Counted from the first letter of the stretch, positions 8,649 to 16,362 are shown. The stretch is DNA of 64,000 bases from Gloeotrichia echinulata CP02 (GCA_038087035.1 CP051187.1:4221001-4285000); one strand, 5' to 3'. A program made the numbers and translations. The notes: generated by a model from the sequence alone, not told the origin.

Positions 8649-9677
8649 TCACATTGCTGGAAAGTGCTGTAACTGTACTAAAGTTCCTGGTTTTGCTTCT
8701 CCTGTAATTGTGCGGATAATTTCGTCAGTTTGTAATCGCTGATTAGGACTAAATCCGCCTGCTGATGAAGTTGTGGGAGTAAAGCCTAACCTTTGAATAG
8801 TAGTGAATCCCCAATATGAACCTTGACCTTGATTTTGCCAAAAAGTCGGCTGAGAACCAAGAACATAATCAGCAGTAGGTGTTTGACGTAAATATTGGGC
8901 TTGATCTAGTTTCCAGGTATTTGTATCTGTTAAATCTGATTGGTTAATCCCCAAAATCCAACTTCCACCCAAAAGACTACCAATTGCGGTGAAATTACCT
9001 TGGGAGTTGATAACTTTAGAAGTTGAATTCCCCGTAGAATTAATTTGTTGTCCTATAGTAGTCAGAGTAAAAGTGGGTGCGTTAATTTTGGGTAATCCCT
9101 CAAGAATCACAGGAAGTTGTTTTTCTTCTGGCTGGTTTCCTGACAAATTCAACCAAGGGGGATTAAAAACAATCGCATAATCCACTATATTAAATTCACA
9201 TTTGACTCCTAATATCGTTTGAATATCTGTAATCGATAAAACTAGTCCTAATTCCGGGTCAGTTTTTAATTCTTTGGGATTAATGCGCGTTACTAAACCA
9301 GGAGAACGCAGTTCTAGTTGACCATCTTCCAATGTCTTAACATTTAAATTTAATGCTTCCTTGACATCTTTAAAAGAGACTAACCAATTTTCAAAATCAA
9401 TAGCTTCCTTACCATCTTCCGCACCCTTGACAAAAGTTGAGGTAATAACGGTTTTCTTACCCAAATTTAAACCTACTGGTAAGCGAGTAAATTTTGCAGG
9501 TTCTGCTATAGTTTGTTGAGGAATAGTTTTTGGTGTGGAGTTTTCAGCGATTGGAGAATTGGAAATTAGGAATGGTGGATAAAAATAATCTTTTGTATTA
9601 AAATAACAAATCTCACATACTTTTGGTTCTGTAATTGCAAGTATCTGTTGATTATCTAAACTCGGACTGAGTAGCAT
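8649..9677 (-). pseudogene. Chaperone-usher outer-membrane usher, N-terminal part (cut by IS630)
   Basis: The N-terminal 336 residues (to TLVQL) are usher sequence; the last six (QHFPAM) come from the insertion-sequence end. Residues about 85-200 (LPVGLNLGKKTVITSTFVKG, then a WLVSFKDVKEALNLNV plug-like part) resemble the periplasmic N-domain of ushers. From about 220 barrel strands begin (FTAIGSLLGGSWILGINQ). The ATG at 9677 leaves no signal peptide. The frame stays open further upstream and encodes a hydrophobic segment (KIIVISVPHLPAICCIWVLQ), so the true start is probably a non-ATG codon near 9740. Intact length would be at least 893 residues. Confidence 0.72.
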
Positions 9678-9763
9678 ATCGGATTGAAGTACCCAAATAC
9701 AGCAGATTGCAGGTAAATGAGGTACAGATATTACAATGATTTTCAGGTAAATAGACCACGCTT

Positions 9764-9793
9764 TTGGGGCGCAAGGCCTTGCGCCCCTACAAG
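9764..9793. repeat. Dispersed palindrome GGGGCGCAAGGCCTTGCGCCCC
   Basis: Contains the uninterrupted palindrome GGGCGCAAGGCCTTGCGCCC. The sequence to its right (ATCTGTGGTTCAAAG, AATGAAAATTGCTGTAA) is shared with the copy at 52254, so the repeating unit extends beyond the palindrome. It lies between chaperone and usher. Confidence 0.8.
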
Positions 9794-9833
9794 GATCTGT
9801 GGTTCAAAGAAATGAAAATTGCTGTAATCTGCA

Positions 9834-9897
9834 CGGTGCGTCAGACAGATTATTTTTGGAACAATATTACTAATTTTCTGGTTCTGACGCACCCTAC
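9834..9897. repeat. GGTGCGTCAGA inverted-repeat element
   Basis: Arms GGTGCGTCAGA / TCTGACGCACC flank an AT-rich loop. It is a member of the GTAGGGTGCGTCAG family and sits just downstream of the chaperone stop. Confidence 0.7.
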
Positions 9898-9919
9898 TTT
9901 TCATTCCCCATTCTCCAGA

Positions 9920-10744
9920 TTACTTATTAGCAGTTGCTGCTTGTTGTGGCGTAATAGTAACATTGATATTAAATGGTAATTTTTGTGGTTTTTCTCTATC
10001 ACCCCAAACCAAATCACCAGTCAATTGATATTCACCTGCAGCAACTTTTTTATCTTTTTCTAAAAAGTTAATCAGAATATTTCTTTCTTTGCCAGCAATT
10101 ACCGTAAAATCTTTACTATCTCCCTTTGCTATCGTCGTCCCCCCTTGTTTCAGAGTCCAAATGGCGTTAGGAAATGTTGAAGCATTACCCTTGTTGCTGA
10201 CTAACAAAACAATTTGCTTACTTTCAGGATTAAAACTAGCACTCTGCACGGTTAAATTTGGCGCTGTCTGTCCCAGACGGACATACATAGTAATCCCAAA
10301 GCGGGGTTTAATTCCTACTGAATATTGTCCTTGGGTTTGTACTTGTTCTAAACCTTCAGTAAAAATTACGGCGCGATATTCTCCTGATGCGGTACTAGGA
10401 AGAAATTGAGAAACTAGACGAATGCGGCGAGTTTGTCTGGGTGCAATGACTACTTCACGGGGTGAAAATGTGAGAAAAGGAGTTAAGTCTTGAAGATTAG
10501 ATTTTTCGGATACAAATCCATCGCGATTATAGGTAAAAGGTTCAGCATAAATGCGACCACGAAATTCTTCACTTCCTCCATTGCTAATTTCAATAATTCC
10601 TCTGGCTTGACCTTGTTCAGCGGTGGATTCAATTATTAGTGGGGAATAGCGAATTTGTGCTTGAGCGATTCCTGGGAGTAATGCGATAGTGGAAATAGCA
10701 AGAGTGCTCAATAAAGGTAGGAATTTTTGGCTAAATTTAAGCAT
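9920..10744 (-). CDS. Periplasmic pilus chaperone (PapD-like)
   Basis: 274 residues with a clear signal peptide (LSTLAISTIALLPGIAQA, cleavage after AQA). Two Ig-like domains are visible. The first has YSPLIIESTAEQGQARGIIEISN and FSPREVVIAPRQTRRIRLV, the latter matching the G1-strand and the conserved basic residue that binds a pilin C-terminus in donor-strand complementation. The second domain starts about residue 160 (LTVQSASFNPESKQIVLLVSN). It would fold pilins in the periplasm and hand them to the usher encoded next. The ATG at 10744 starts MLKFSQKFLP directly before the signal. The gene looks intact although the usher is broken. Confidence 0.8.
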   Translation of the reverse strand: MLKFSQKFLPLLSTLAISTIALLPGIAQAQIRYSPLIIESTAEQGQARGIIEISNGGSEEFRGRIYAEPFTYNRDGFVSEKSNLQDLTPFLTFSPREVVIAPRQTRRIRLVSQFLPSTASGEYRAVIFTEGLEQVQTQGQYSVGIKPRFGITMYVRLGQTAPNLTVQSASFNPESKQIVLLVSNKGNASTFPNAIWTLKQGGTTIAKGDSKDFTVIAGKERNILINFLEKDKKVAAGEYQLTGDLVWGDREKPQKLPFNINVTITPQQAATANK

Positions 10745-10756
10745 AGGTAATTGTGA

Positions 10757-10982
10757 ATTAATAATCGTAGGGTGCGTGACGCAGCGATAAATATTGTAGG
10801 CTACTCCCTTTCCGCTGGAAGATTACCGCAATAATTTTGATCTCACGCAAAGGCGCAAAGGCGCATTCGCGGAGCGTCTCGCAGAGAAGAAGGAAAATTA
10901 TAGGTAATCTTAGACCGGGAAGGGAGTAAGACTTGTGGCGTCACGCACCATTCTTTAAATGTGACACTAGCGTAAGTCCTGG
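10757..10982. repeat. TAATCGTAGGGTGCGTGACGC repeat, interrupted by another element
   Basis: Left part TAATCGTAGGGTGCGTGACG plus GCGATAAATATTGTA, and right part GACTTGTGGCGTCACGCACC plus ATTCTTTAAATG, together match the uninterrupted copy at 29261-29365. Here the two halves are separated by an unrelated inverted-repeat element at 10802-10928. Confidence 0.75.
10802..10928. mobile_element. MITE-like element, TACTCCC family, copy 1 (nested)
   Basis: 127 bp with ends TACTCCC / GGGAGTA. Subterminal inverted blocks are GGAAGATTACC and GGTAATCTTAGACCGG, and inner blocks AATAATTTT / AAAATTATAGG. A second copy is at 49170-49297. It lies inside a copy of a different repeat, showing insertion after that repeat arrived. 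Confidence 0.75.
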
Positions 10983-11137
10983 TGAATAAACAGCAAATAA
11001 ACCACAGATGAACATAGATAAACACCAATTTTCTGTGTTTATCTGTGGTTAAATCTCCAAAACATCAAGTTTTGATTTCCCCTTAGCAAAATCAAGAGAA
11101 TAAGGAGAAATCGTTAAACAATTAGGTGAAAAGATGA
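10983..11137. other. Spacer downstream of pilin-like gene 2
   Basis: Contains imperfect inverted segments (ACCACAGATGAACATAGATA / TTTATCTGTGGTTAAA) that could act as a terminator for the pilin transcripts on the minus strand. No gene is seen. Confidence 0.4.
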
Positions 11138-11677
11138 TTAATTTGGTGTGGCTGTCAGGGTAAAGTAATAGGCGTATGACCCATTGGGTAAGCCAGGACC
11201 AGAGTTACCAGCGTTGGTAACTAAGCCAATTTCATAAGGAATGCTAGCACTGGGTGTTAAGGTCACTGAGGAATTGGCAACATAACTACCATTTTTCCAA
11301 ATGTTAGTGCCACCAACCTTTAAGTATTCCCCGGTATAGGTGCTAAGATTGCGTGCTGTCAACACTTGGCCTAGCCCTCCATTGCTATAACCACTAAATC
11401 CATAGGGAGCAGCAGAAATTTGCACGTTACCATTGTTGTTACAAGTTACTCCTACTATTCCTGTCCAAGTGATACTTTGAGGGATCACCCCAGATGAGTT
11501 AAATTGAACTGTACCAGCATTATTTGAGTAACCGGAGTTATTGAAATTACAGTCAACGTTAATACTTTGACTTGCAGTTAAAGTAGCTGTTCCTGCATAG
11601 GATGTGCCAGCATAAGAGGCGATTCCTAATGCAGTTAAACTAGACACAAATAAGACTTTACGCAGTAACTTTTGCAT
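11138..11677 (-). CDS. Secreted pilin-like subunit 2
   Basis: 179 residues from the internal ATG at 11677; this start places MQKLLRKVLFVSSLTALG as a standard signal peptide and matches the paralogue exactly. The mature part has two Cys (VDCNF and VTCNN), the spacing of the disulphide in spore-coat-U/archaic chaperone-usher pilins, and a beta-rich body. It ends NGSYAYYFTLTATPN, the penultimate-Phe/Tyr type C-terminal strand recognised by chaperones. Paralogous to the gene at 11871. A longer frame up to 11770 exists, but it would run through a degraded MITE. Confidence 0.7.
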   Translation of the reverse strand: MQKLLRKVLFVSSLTALGIASYAGTSYAGTATLTASQSINVDCNFNNSGYSNNAGTVQFNSSGVIPQSITWTGIVGVTCNNNGNVQISAAPYGFSGYSNGGLGQVLTARNLSTYTGEYLKVGGTNIWKNGSYVANSSVTLTPSASIPYEIGLVTNAGNSGPGLPNGSYAYYFTLTATPN

Positions 11678-11729
11678 GGTTTTGGTAATGTTTTGATTTC
11701 TGTTAATGCACTGTACTCTGTCGGGGGAA

Positions 11730-11810
11730 TAATACTGCTCGGTTAAGCAAATGAGAATAGCTGAAACCATTTAAATATCCTCTCTAAAAGGGCTTAACCG
11801 AGAAGTATTT
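11730..11810. mobile_element. Degraded MITE, CAATAC family
   Basis: Ends TAATACTGCTCGGTTAAG / CTTAACCGAGAAGTATTT are close to those of the copy at 12586, with terminal C/G mutated and the core lost. The flanking decamers match at only 6 of 10 positions, so it is an old insertion. It lies in the leader of pilin-like gene 2. Confidence 0.65.
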
Positions 11811-11870
11811 GGACTGGGAATTGCAAAGTGAGAGAAGAAAAAACTCCCTCATCTCTACCCCATCCGGTGA

Positions 11871-12386
11871 TTAATTTGGTGTGGCGGTCAGGGTAAAGGT
11901 GTAACCGTAGCTACCATTGCGTAAGCCAGGACCAGATGTACCAGGAGTAGTACTTAATACGGCAACGTAGGGTATGCTGGCACTAGGTGGTACTGTAACT
12001 GAGCTTTCTGCAGTATAAAAATCGCCTTGTTTCCAGATATTAGTGCCACCAACACTTAAGTATTCTCCCTTGTAAGTCGGCAGTGCGCGAGCGGCGGTCA
12101 CTGGTGAACTTACACTAGGAGATGAAGTGCTAACTTGGACGTTACCGCCATGATTACAACTTATTCCTACATAACCTTCCCAGGTGATACTTTCAGCAAA
12201 ATTATCTACTACACTAACTACGCCAGAAGAATTGTTGTATACGTAACTGTTGAAAGCGCAGTCAATGGCAATGGTACTACTCAGGTTTAAATTAGCGTTT
12301 CCTGCATAGGATGCACCAGCGCAAGATGCGATTCCTAAAGCAGTTAAACTAGACACAACTAAGGCTTTACGCAGTAGGTTTTGCAT
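11871..12386 (-). CDS. Secreted pilin-like subunit 1
   Basis: 171 residues: signal peptide MQNLLRKALVVSSLTALG up to SYAG, then a beta-rich mature domain with paired Cys (IDCAF, ISCNH) and a terminal strand YGYTFTLTATPN. It is clearly paralogous to the downstream gene (same signal, shared GEYLSVGGTNIWK block and C-terminus). It is the first gene of the minus-strand order pilin 1, pilin 2, chaperone, usher. Assignment as chaperone-usher pilin rests on the Cys pattern, the C-terminal strand and the context. Confidence 0.7.
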   Translation of the reverse strand: MQNLLRKALVVSSLTALGIASCAGASYAGNANLNLSSTIAIDCAFNSYVYNNSSGVVSVVDNFAESITWEGYVGISCNHGGNVQVSTSSPSVSSPVTAARALPTYKGEYLSVGGTNIWKQGDFYTAESSVTVPPSASIPYVAVLSTTPGTSGPGLRNGSYGYTFTLTATPN

Positions 12387-13003
12387 ATTTTGTTGCCCGA
12401 AAAGTTTTACGTAAAAATACTAATTTTTCTGTATACAAATAAAAAGAGTATATATACTTAAGTAATTCTTTTTTACCTAGGAATTTATCTATTCAAAATT
12501 TAAAATACCTATAAATAATCTATTTGACTAATATATTATTTTGTGATATGTAAATCGCCAAGGTTGTCACGACTAGGACTACCCCCAATACTGCTCGGTT
12601 AAGGAAAATCGTAGGTTGGGTTGAGGAACGAAACCCAACCTACGTGGGTTAAGGTTTTTGGGCTTAACCGAGCAGTATTGGGACTACCCCTTTCAAGGTG
12701 ACTCGTAAAATCCGGTTTTTTCTCTGCGCTGTCTGCGGACTCTGCGGTTAAAAAGTCATTTATTTAACTACCGAGACACAGCACTTCGGCTACGCTCAGT
12801 GACCGGCACAGAGAGAAGAGATGAAAAAGAGATTTTTTGAGCAAAATTTTTACCCACCTTGAAAGGGCTACTCCTAATAACGTCGATTTCAATCAGCAAA
12901 AAGGCAGATTGTTTACTCATTTTGGTGTTTAATGCAAGCAAAAAGCAAAAAGGCATATTGCTTTCTCAATTCTCTTGTTTGCTAACGGCGTAATTTATCT
13001 CTT
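12387..13003. other. Spacer upstream of the pilin genes
   Basis: The first 150 bp are very AT-rich and may hold the pilin promoter. A MITE occupies 12586-12680. From 12700 there are fragments of dispersed repeats (CTCTGCGCTGTCTGCGGACT; CTTCGGCTACGCTCAG). No gene was recognised. Confidence 0.5.
12586..12680. mobile_element. MITE, CAATAC family with a different core
   Basis: 95 bp with terminal inverted repeats CAATACTGCTCGGTTAAG / CTTAACCGAGCAGTATTG and an exact 10-bp target duplication GGACTACCCC at 12576-12585 and 12681-12690. The core is an inverted repeat of GTAGGTTGGGTT / AACCCAACCTAC, unrelated to the GGGGCACGGC core of the other copies. The ends and the adjoining GGAAAAT are shared with them. 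Confidence 0.87.
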
Positions 13004-13633
13004 CTATAATACCGAATCAAAAATCTGTTGCACGGTCAAGTTTAACTGCGCCAAAGTAGGCGATACGATACGATCATTATCCCTAAACGGGGTCATTTGA
13101 TATTCCCCGTCAATTAATTCGCACACAAAAATTGTCGGGACTTTGGGATTACCAATAAACTTGCGTCCACCCAACGCAGCATAGTCTACAATCCAGTATT
13201 CGGCAATGCCCATACCTTCATAATCCCGCAGTTTATCGTAGTAGTCATCTTGCCAGTTGCTACTAACTACTTCAACTATTAGTTTGACCGAACTAGCATT
13301 ATGGATAACTGATTCTTTTTTCCACCGCGTCTCAGTGTCAATAGTTTCTTGATTTAAAACAATAATGTCCGGTTCGTACCCTGACTTATCGCGCTGCGGT
13401 TTAATAATAGATTCTTTAGGTATAGTCCAGATACCGCGCTTACCCATCTCTCTAATTGTGATGAGTAATTCTTCAATCAAAAAACCAGCCAAATCAGAAT
13501 GCTCCCCTTTAGGTTTAGGCATTTCAACAATCACCCCATCATGCAATTCGTAACGTACTTCTGAGTTTTCTGGATACCATTCGATAAATTCATCGAAGGT
13601 AAATAGTTTTAGTTCGGCTTGTGTTTGGGTCAT
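13004..13633 (-). CDS. Uma2-family (DUF820) putative endonuclease
   Basis: 209 residues from ATG 13633. The family has a PD-(D/E)XK fold: residues give YELHDGVIVEMP (first strand), then GYEPDIIVLN (catalytic Asp) and KLIVEVVSSNWQDDYYDKLRDY (Glu-x-Val and Lys helix), then IAEYWIVDY. All landmark residues are present. The family is greatly expanded in cyanobacteria and its role is unknown. A start nine codons upstream (13660) is possible but lies inside a duplicated repeat segment; MTQTQAELKLFTFDEF is the usual family N-terminus. Confidence 0.82.
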   Translation of the reverse strand: MTQTQAELKLFTFDEFIEWYPENSEVRYELHDGVIVEMPKPKGEHSDLAGFLIEELLITIREMGKRGIWTIPKESIIKPQRDKSGYEPDIIVLNQETIDTETRWKKESVIHNASSVKLIVEVVSSNWQDDYYDKLRDYEGMGIAEYWIVDYAALGGRKFIGNPKVPTIFVCELIDGEYQMTPFRDNDRIVSPTLAQLNLTVQQIFDSVL

Positions 13634-13645
13634 AACGTGCTTTGG

Positions 13646-13847
13646 ATTATGCGTTATCATGAATTTTAACGCATAACAAAATTACTCTATATATAATATA
13701 GTTTTTTTGGCGTCGTTGAATAATCTGTAGGGGCGCAAGGCCTTGCGCCCCTACCCACAATCGTCCTCACATAGCCTATAAAATGGGTGTTATTCCCTAT
13801 TCGCAACTCTCCATCCTATTAGGGGTCAGAGCTTCAATTCTGCCCTA
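13646..13847. repeat. Tandem duplication, copy 1 (MITE-free)
   Basis: About 202 bp from GATTATGCGTTATCATG to CTGCCCTA, repeated directly at 13848-14187 with a few substitutions. It contains the GGGGCGCAAGGCC palindrome (13728-13753) and the unoccupied MITE target ATATATAATA at 13689-13698. Confidence 0.9.
13728..13753. repeat. Dispersed palindrome GGGGCGCAAGGCCTTGCGCCCC
   Basis: A perfect palindrome flanked by GTA/TAC, inside duplication copy 1; the equivalent in copy 2 is at 14067-14092. Confidence 0.8.
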
Positions 13848-14187
13848 GATTATGCGTTATCATGAATTTTAACGCATAACAAAATTACTCTATATATAAT
13901 ACAATATAGTTCAGTTAGGCTCGAATGGTATACAGTGTAGGGGCACGGCATCCAAAATCTTTTCTTCTAATGACAATTTTATTCGTGCCGTGCCCCTACG
14001 ACAATTTTCCTTAACTGAACTGTATTGATATGTAATATAGTTTTTTTGGCGTCGTTGAATAATCTATAGGGGCGCAAGGCCTTGCGCCCCTACCCACAAT
14101 CGTCCTCACATAGCCTATCAAATGGGTGTTATCCCCTATTCGCAACTCTCCATCCTATTAGGGGTGAGAGCATCAATTCTGCCCTAC
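13848..14187. repeat. Tandem duplication, copy 2 (carries a MITE)
   Basis: Direct repeat of 13646-13847, enlarged by a 126-bp MITE plus a 10-bp target duplication. Without them it is about 204 bp. Its end overlaps the last codons of the Spy-like gene, whose sequence CTGCCCTA recurs at the end of copy 1. Confidence 0.9.
13902..14027. mobile_element. MITE, CAATAC family, copy B
   Basis: 126 bp; ends CAATATAGTTCAGTTA / TAACTGAACTGTATTG. Core arms GTAGGGGCACGGCA and TGCCGTGCCCCTAC can form a long hairpin. Target duplication ATATATAATA (13892-13901) / ATATGTAATA (14028-14037), with one mismatch. The same target is empty in the adjacent duplicate at 13689-13698. Confidence 0.92.
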
Positions 14188-14583
14188 AGGTAGCAAGCGC
14201 CGCGATACAATTGCTTTCAATTTCAAGTTAGTCAATTGCATGATTGCTTTGAGCAAATCTTGCTGTTCTGCTTGCAAATTCAGCTTTTCTAAAGCCTGAT
14301 TCAAGTTGTTACCATGTCGCAGATTATGAGCAAGTTGGGCACGTTGTGATGAGTCTAAAATAGCCAGAATTTCGCGATTTCTTCGTTGACGCACAGCCTG
14401 CATTTGTTGACGTTCTTGGGGAGTCAGGTCAATTTCTGTATCTGATGTGGTCGCTGTGGCAATAATTGTGGTATTGATAGCCTCGAATTGAGTTGGTGCT
14501 GCTAAGGCAATTCCAGGTATGAAGAAGATCACGGCAAGAATAGTAGCTAATATAGTTAGTCGTTTTGTGAAGTTACTTGACAT
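14173..14583 (-). CDS. Spy/CpxP-like periplasmic protein
   Basis: 136 residues from ATG 14583 (MSSNFTKRL), seven codons inside the longest frame; this start gives a compact signal peptide (LAVIFFIPGIALAA). The mature part contains DLTPQERQQMQAVRQRRNREILAIL, the LTxxQ motif of Spy/CpxP chaperone-like proteins, and is otherwise helical. Such proteins bind unfolded or metal-stressed envelope proteins, or act on sensor kinases. No two-component genes are adjacent. Its 3' end lies in a duplicated segment. Confidence 0.65.
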   Translation of the reverse strand: MSSNFTKRLTILATILAVIFFIPGIALAAPTQFEAINTTIIATATTSDTEIDLTPQERQQMQAVRQRRNREILAILDSSQRAQLAHNLRHGNNLNQALEKLNLQAEQQDLLKAIMQLTNLKLKAIVSRRLLPVGQN

Positions 14584-14675
14584 GTTGATAAATTCCTGAA
14601 TCACACTAAAAGTTGAGATACAATCAATAAACTCTGGATTTTCCCGCCCAATAGGGGATCGTGTCTGAGTATCTT

Positions 14676-14741
14676 GTAGGGTGCGAAATATGTGAGAAAT
14701 TGCTGATGATCAACAGATTTTTGACATCTGACGCACCCTAC
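14676..14741. repeat. GTAGGGTGCG inverted-repeat element
   Basis: Ends GTAGGGTGCG / CGCACCCTAC around an AT-rich loop; a variant of the family that lacks the CAG of the left arm. Confidence 0.7.
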
Positions 14742-14936
14742 TGATGTGCTTAGTCAGCAGATACCATAAATATTATCCAGGTTTAGGGAACCGAAAAAAT
14801 AGATTATGTCTGATGTCATCCAGTTAGATCTTGCCTAGCTTTGCTACCAGAAAATGCTTGCTGTAAACAACTGAGAGGGTGTTTTAAAAGTATTTTTGGT
14901 AAGATTTAAGTCTCAAAAACTTAACCCAGGACTTAC

Positions 14937-15037
14937 TTACGTGTGACATTTAAAGAATGGTGCGTGACGCGATAAGTCAAGTAAGCTGCGTACAATATTT
15001 ATCGCAGCGTCACGCACCCTACGATTATTAATGTGCC
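14937..15037. repeat. AGGACTTAC / TAATCGTAGGGTGCGTGACGC-family repeat
   Basis: Inverse orientation to the copy at 29261: ATTTAAAGAATGGTGCGTGA, then ACAATATTTATCGCAGCGTC, then ATTATTAATGTGCC. The outer parts are inverted relative to each other (GGTGCGTGACGC / GCGTCACGCACC). Confidence 0.75.
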
Positions 15038-15105
15038 CCCAGAGTAGGTCTGATAAACCAATAAGTCAAACGCCCCACCGCCGAATTGGGTGGGGTAAGG
15101 CGGAT

Positions 15106-16089
15106 TTACTCTGACCTTTTCATTCTGTCAATTTCTCGTTGCAATTCTTCAATTTGACGACGCAAGTTTTCTGCGTCATTTTGCGGAGTTTGGGCATCAA
15201 CATTTACAGCACCGGTAGCAGGCGTTGGCGTAGCCGGCCATCGGCATCGCTGATAGTTTCCCTGGCGAATTTGCTGGAATTCTTCTGATACTGCCCATGC
15301 CCGTAAATAATGTAACCGCTCTACAGGGAATGGATGACTCAGCATCATACCTTGACCGCCATTATAAATCAAAAATTTGTAGACTTGATTTAGTCCGTCT
15401 GCATCGAGTGCCTGATAATTTTCTGATTGCTTGATAAACTCTTGTAAACTGCATTCATTGGCATATTTTATACTCCCACCAGAAATTTTCATCATCGTGG
15501 ACATGACTGGATTCAAGTCATCTATGACCAAAAGCGCCGCCCTGTCTGCCGATAACTCAGCTTTGCGCCGCCATTCAAAAAAGGCATAAATCAAGGCTTG
15601 AGTCACAAAATTACCTATGCCAAAGGTTAATTCACCTAGGGCAGAAGCAGCATTCATTGCCCACATCGCCATTTGAATTAAAATAGTATGACCACATTTA
15701 ATATGCCCCAGTTCATGGGCTAGCACGGCCCGAATTTCGATTTCGTCAAGTAAATCTAGTATCCCTGTATTTATGACTATGTAAGGATTCTCTTGTCCCA
15801 GAGCATAGCTATTTGCTTGGGGATTTTGCGAGACAAATATTGCAGGTTCGGGATAAATGTCTAAATCTCGCACACATTCCCGAAAGATCTGGTAAATAGT
15901 GGAATATTGACGCGGCCCAACTTGGATGGTGTTGCCCATTAAATAGACTAACTGAGGGCGTTCATAGACAAATTCCACAAATTTACGAGCTATTAAATCA
16001 AATCCCGGTAAATTCCGTAAAGCTTGCTCGGCTTGGCGATCCAGTGGATGTCTGAAGGCTTCGCTGGAAATTCCTGTGTAAGTTGGCAT
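15106..16089 (-). CDS. M48-family zinc metalloprotease
   Basis: 327 residues. The zinc motif HELGH is at 125-129 (AVLAHELGHIKCGHT), followed about 50 residues later by the Glu ligand in RRKAELSADRAALL. Between them lies a moderately hydrophobic segment (ALGELTFGIGNFVTQALIYAFF) that may contact the membrane. The C-terminal about 45 residues form a Pro/Ala linker and a charged coiled coil (NLRRQIEELQREIDRMKRSE). There is no signal peptide. The family handles protein quality control at membranes; the substrate is unknown. The ATG at 16089 abuts the STRR array, so the promoter must lie within or beyond repeats. Confidence 0.88.
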   Translation of the reverse strand: MPTYTGISSEAFRHPLDRQAEQALRNLPGFDLIARKFVEFVYERPQLVYLMGNTIQVGPRQYSTIYQIFRECVRDLDIYPEPAIFVSQNPQANSYALGQENPYIVINTGILDLLDEIEIRAVLAHELGHIKCGHTILIQMAMWAMNAASALGELTFGIGNFVTQALIYAFFEWRRKAELSADRAALLVIDDLNPVMSTMMKISGGSIKYANECSLQEFIKQSENYQALDADGLNQVYKFLIYNGGQGMMLSHPFPVERLHYLRAWAVSEEFQQIRQGNYQRCRWPATPTPATGAVNVDAQTPQNDAENLRRQIEELQREIDRMKRSE

Positions 16090-16112
16090 AATTATTCAAG
16101 GGAATAGATGAT

Positions 16113-16362
16113 TGGTCAAGGGTCAAAGGTCAAGGGTCAAGGGTCAAGGGTCAAGGGTCAAGGGTCAAGGGTCAAGGGTCAAGGGTCAAGGGTCAAGGGT
16201 CAAGGGTCAAGGGTCAAGGGTCAAGGGTCAAGGGTCAAGGGTCAAGGGTCAAGGGTCAAGGGTCAAGGGTCAAAGGACAACTGACTAATGACTAATGACT
16301 AATGACTAATGACTAATGACTAATGACTAATGACTAATGACTAATGACTAATGACTAATGAC
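16113..16362. repeat. Two adjoining heptamer arrays: (GGTCAAG)n then (TGACTAA)n
   Basis: About 23 units of GGTCAAG (16114-16276) are followed by about 11 units of TGACTAA (16282-16362). They fill almost all the spacer between the divergent M48 and helicase-like genes. This is the STRR type known from heterocystous cyanobacteria. Units in each block are nearly identical, implying recent expansion. Confidence 0.95.

Larger units (their letters stand above)
7655..8669 (-). mobile_element. Complete IS630-family insertion sequence (1015 bp)
   Basis: Terminal inverted repeats of 27 bp match at 22 positions. They start CAGCACTTTCC on both ends and share the inner block TGAAGTACA. A TA dinucleotide flanks each end (7653-7654 and 8670-8671), the target duplication expected of IS630/Tc1-mariner elements. 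It holds two overlapping transposase frames and lies inside the usher gene in the same orientation. Ends and frames look intact, so the insertion appears recent. Confidence 0.9.
14584..15105. other. Repeat-filled spacer
   Basis: Holds a GTAGGGTGCG inverted element (14676-14741) and a TAATCGTAGGGTGCGTGACGC-family repeat (14937-15037). No gene is seen. Confidence 0.5.

Noticed and set aside
13004..13660. Start of the Uma2 gene at 13660
   Set aside because: That ATG is inside the duplicated segment; the internal ATG at 13633 gives the usual family N-terminus.
16113..16362. Possible CRISPR array
   Set aside because: Units are 7 bp with no spacers; this is a heptamer STRR array. No CRISPR repeat-spacer pattern was seen anywhere in the window.
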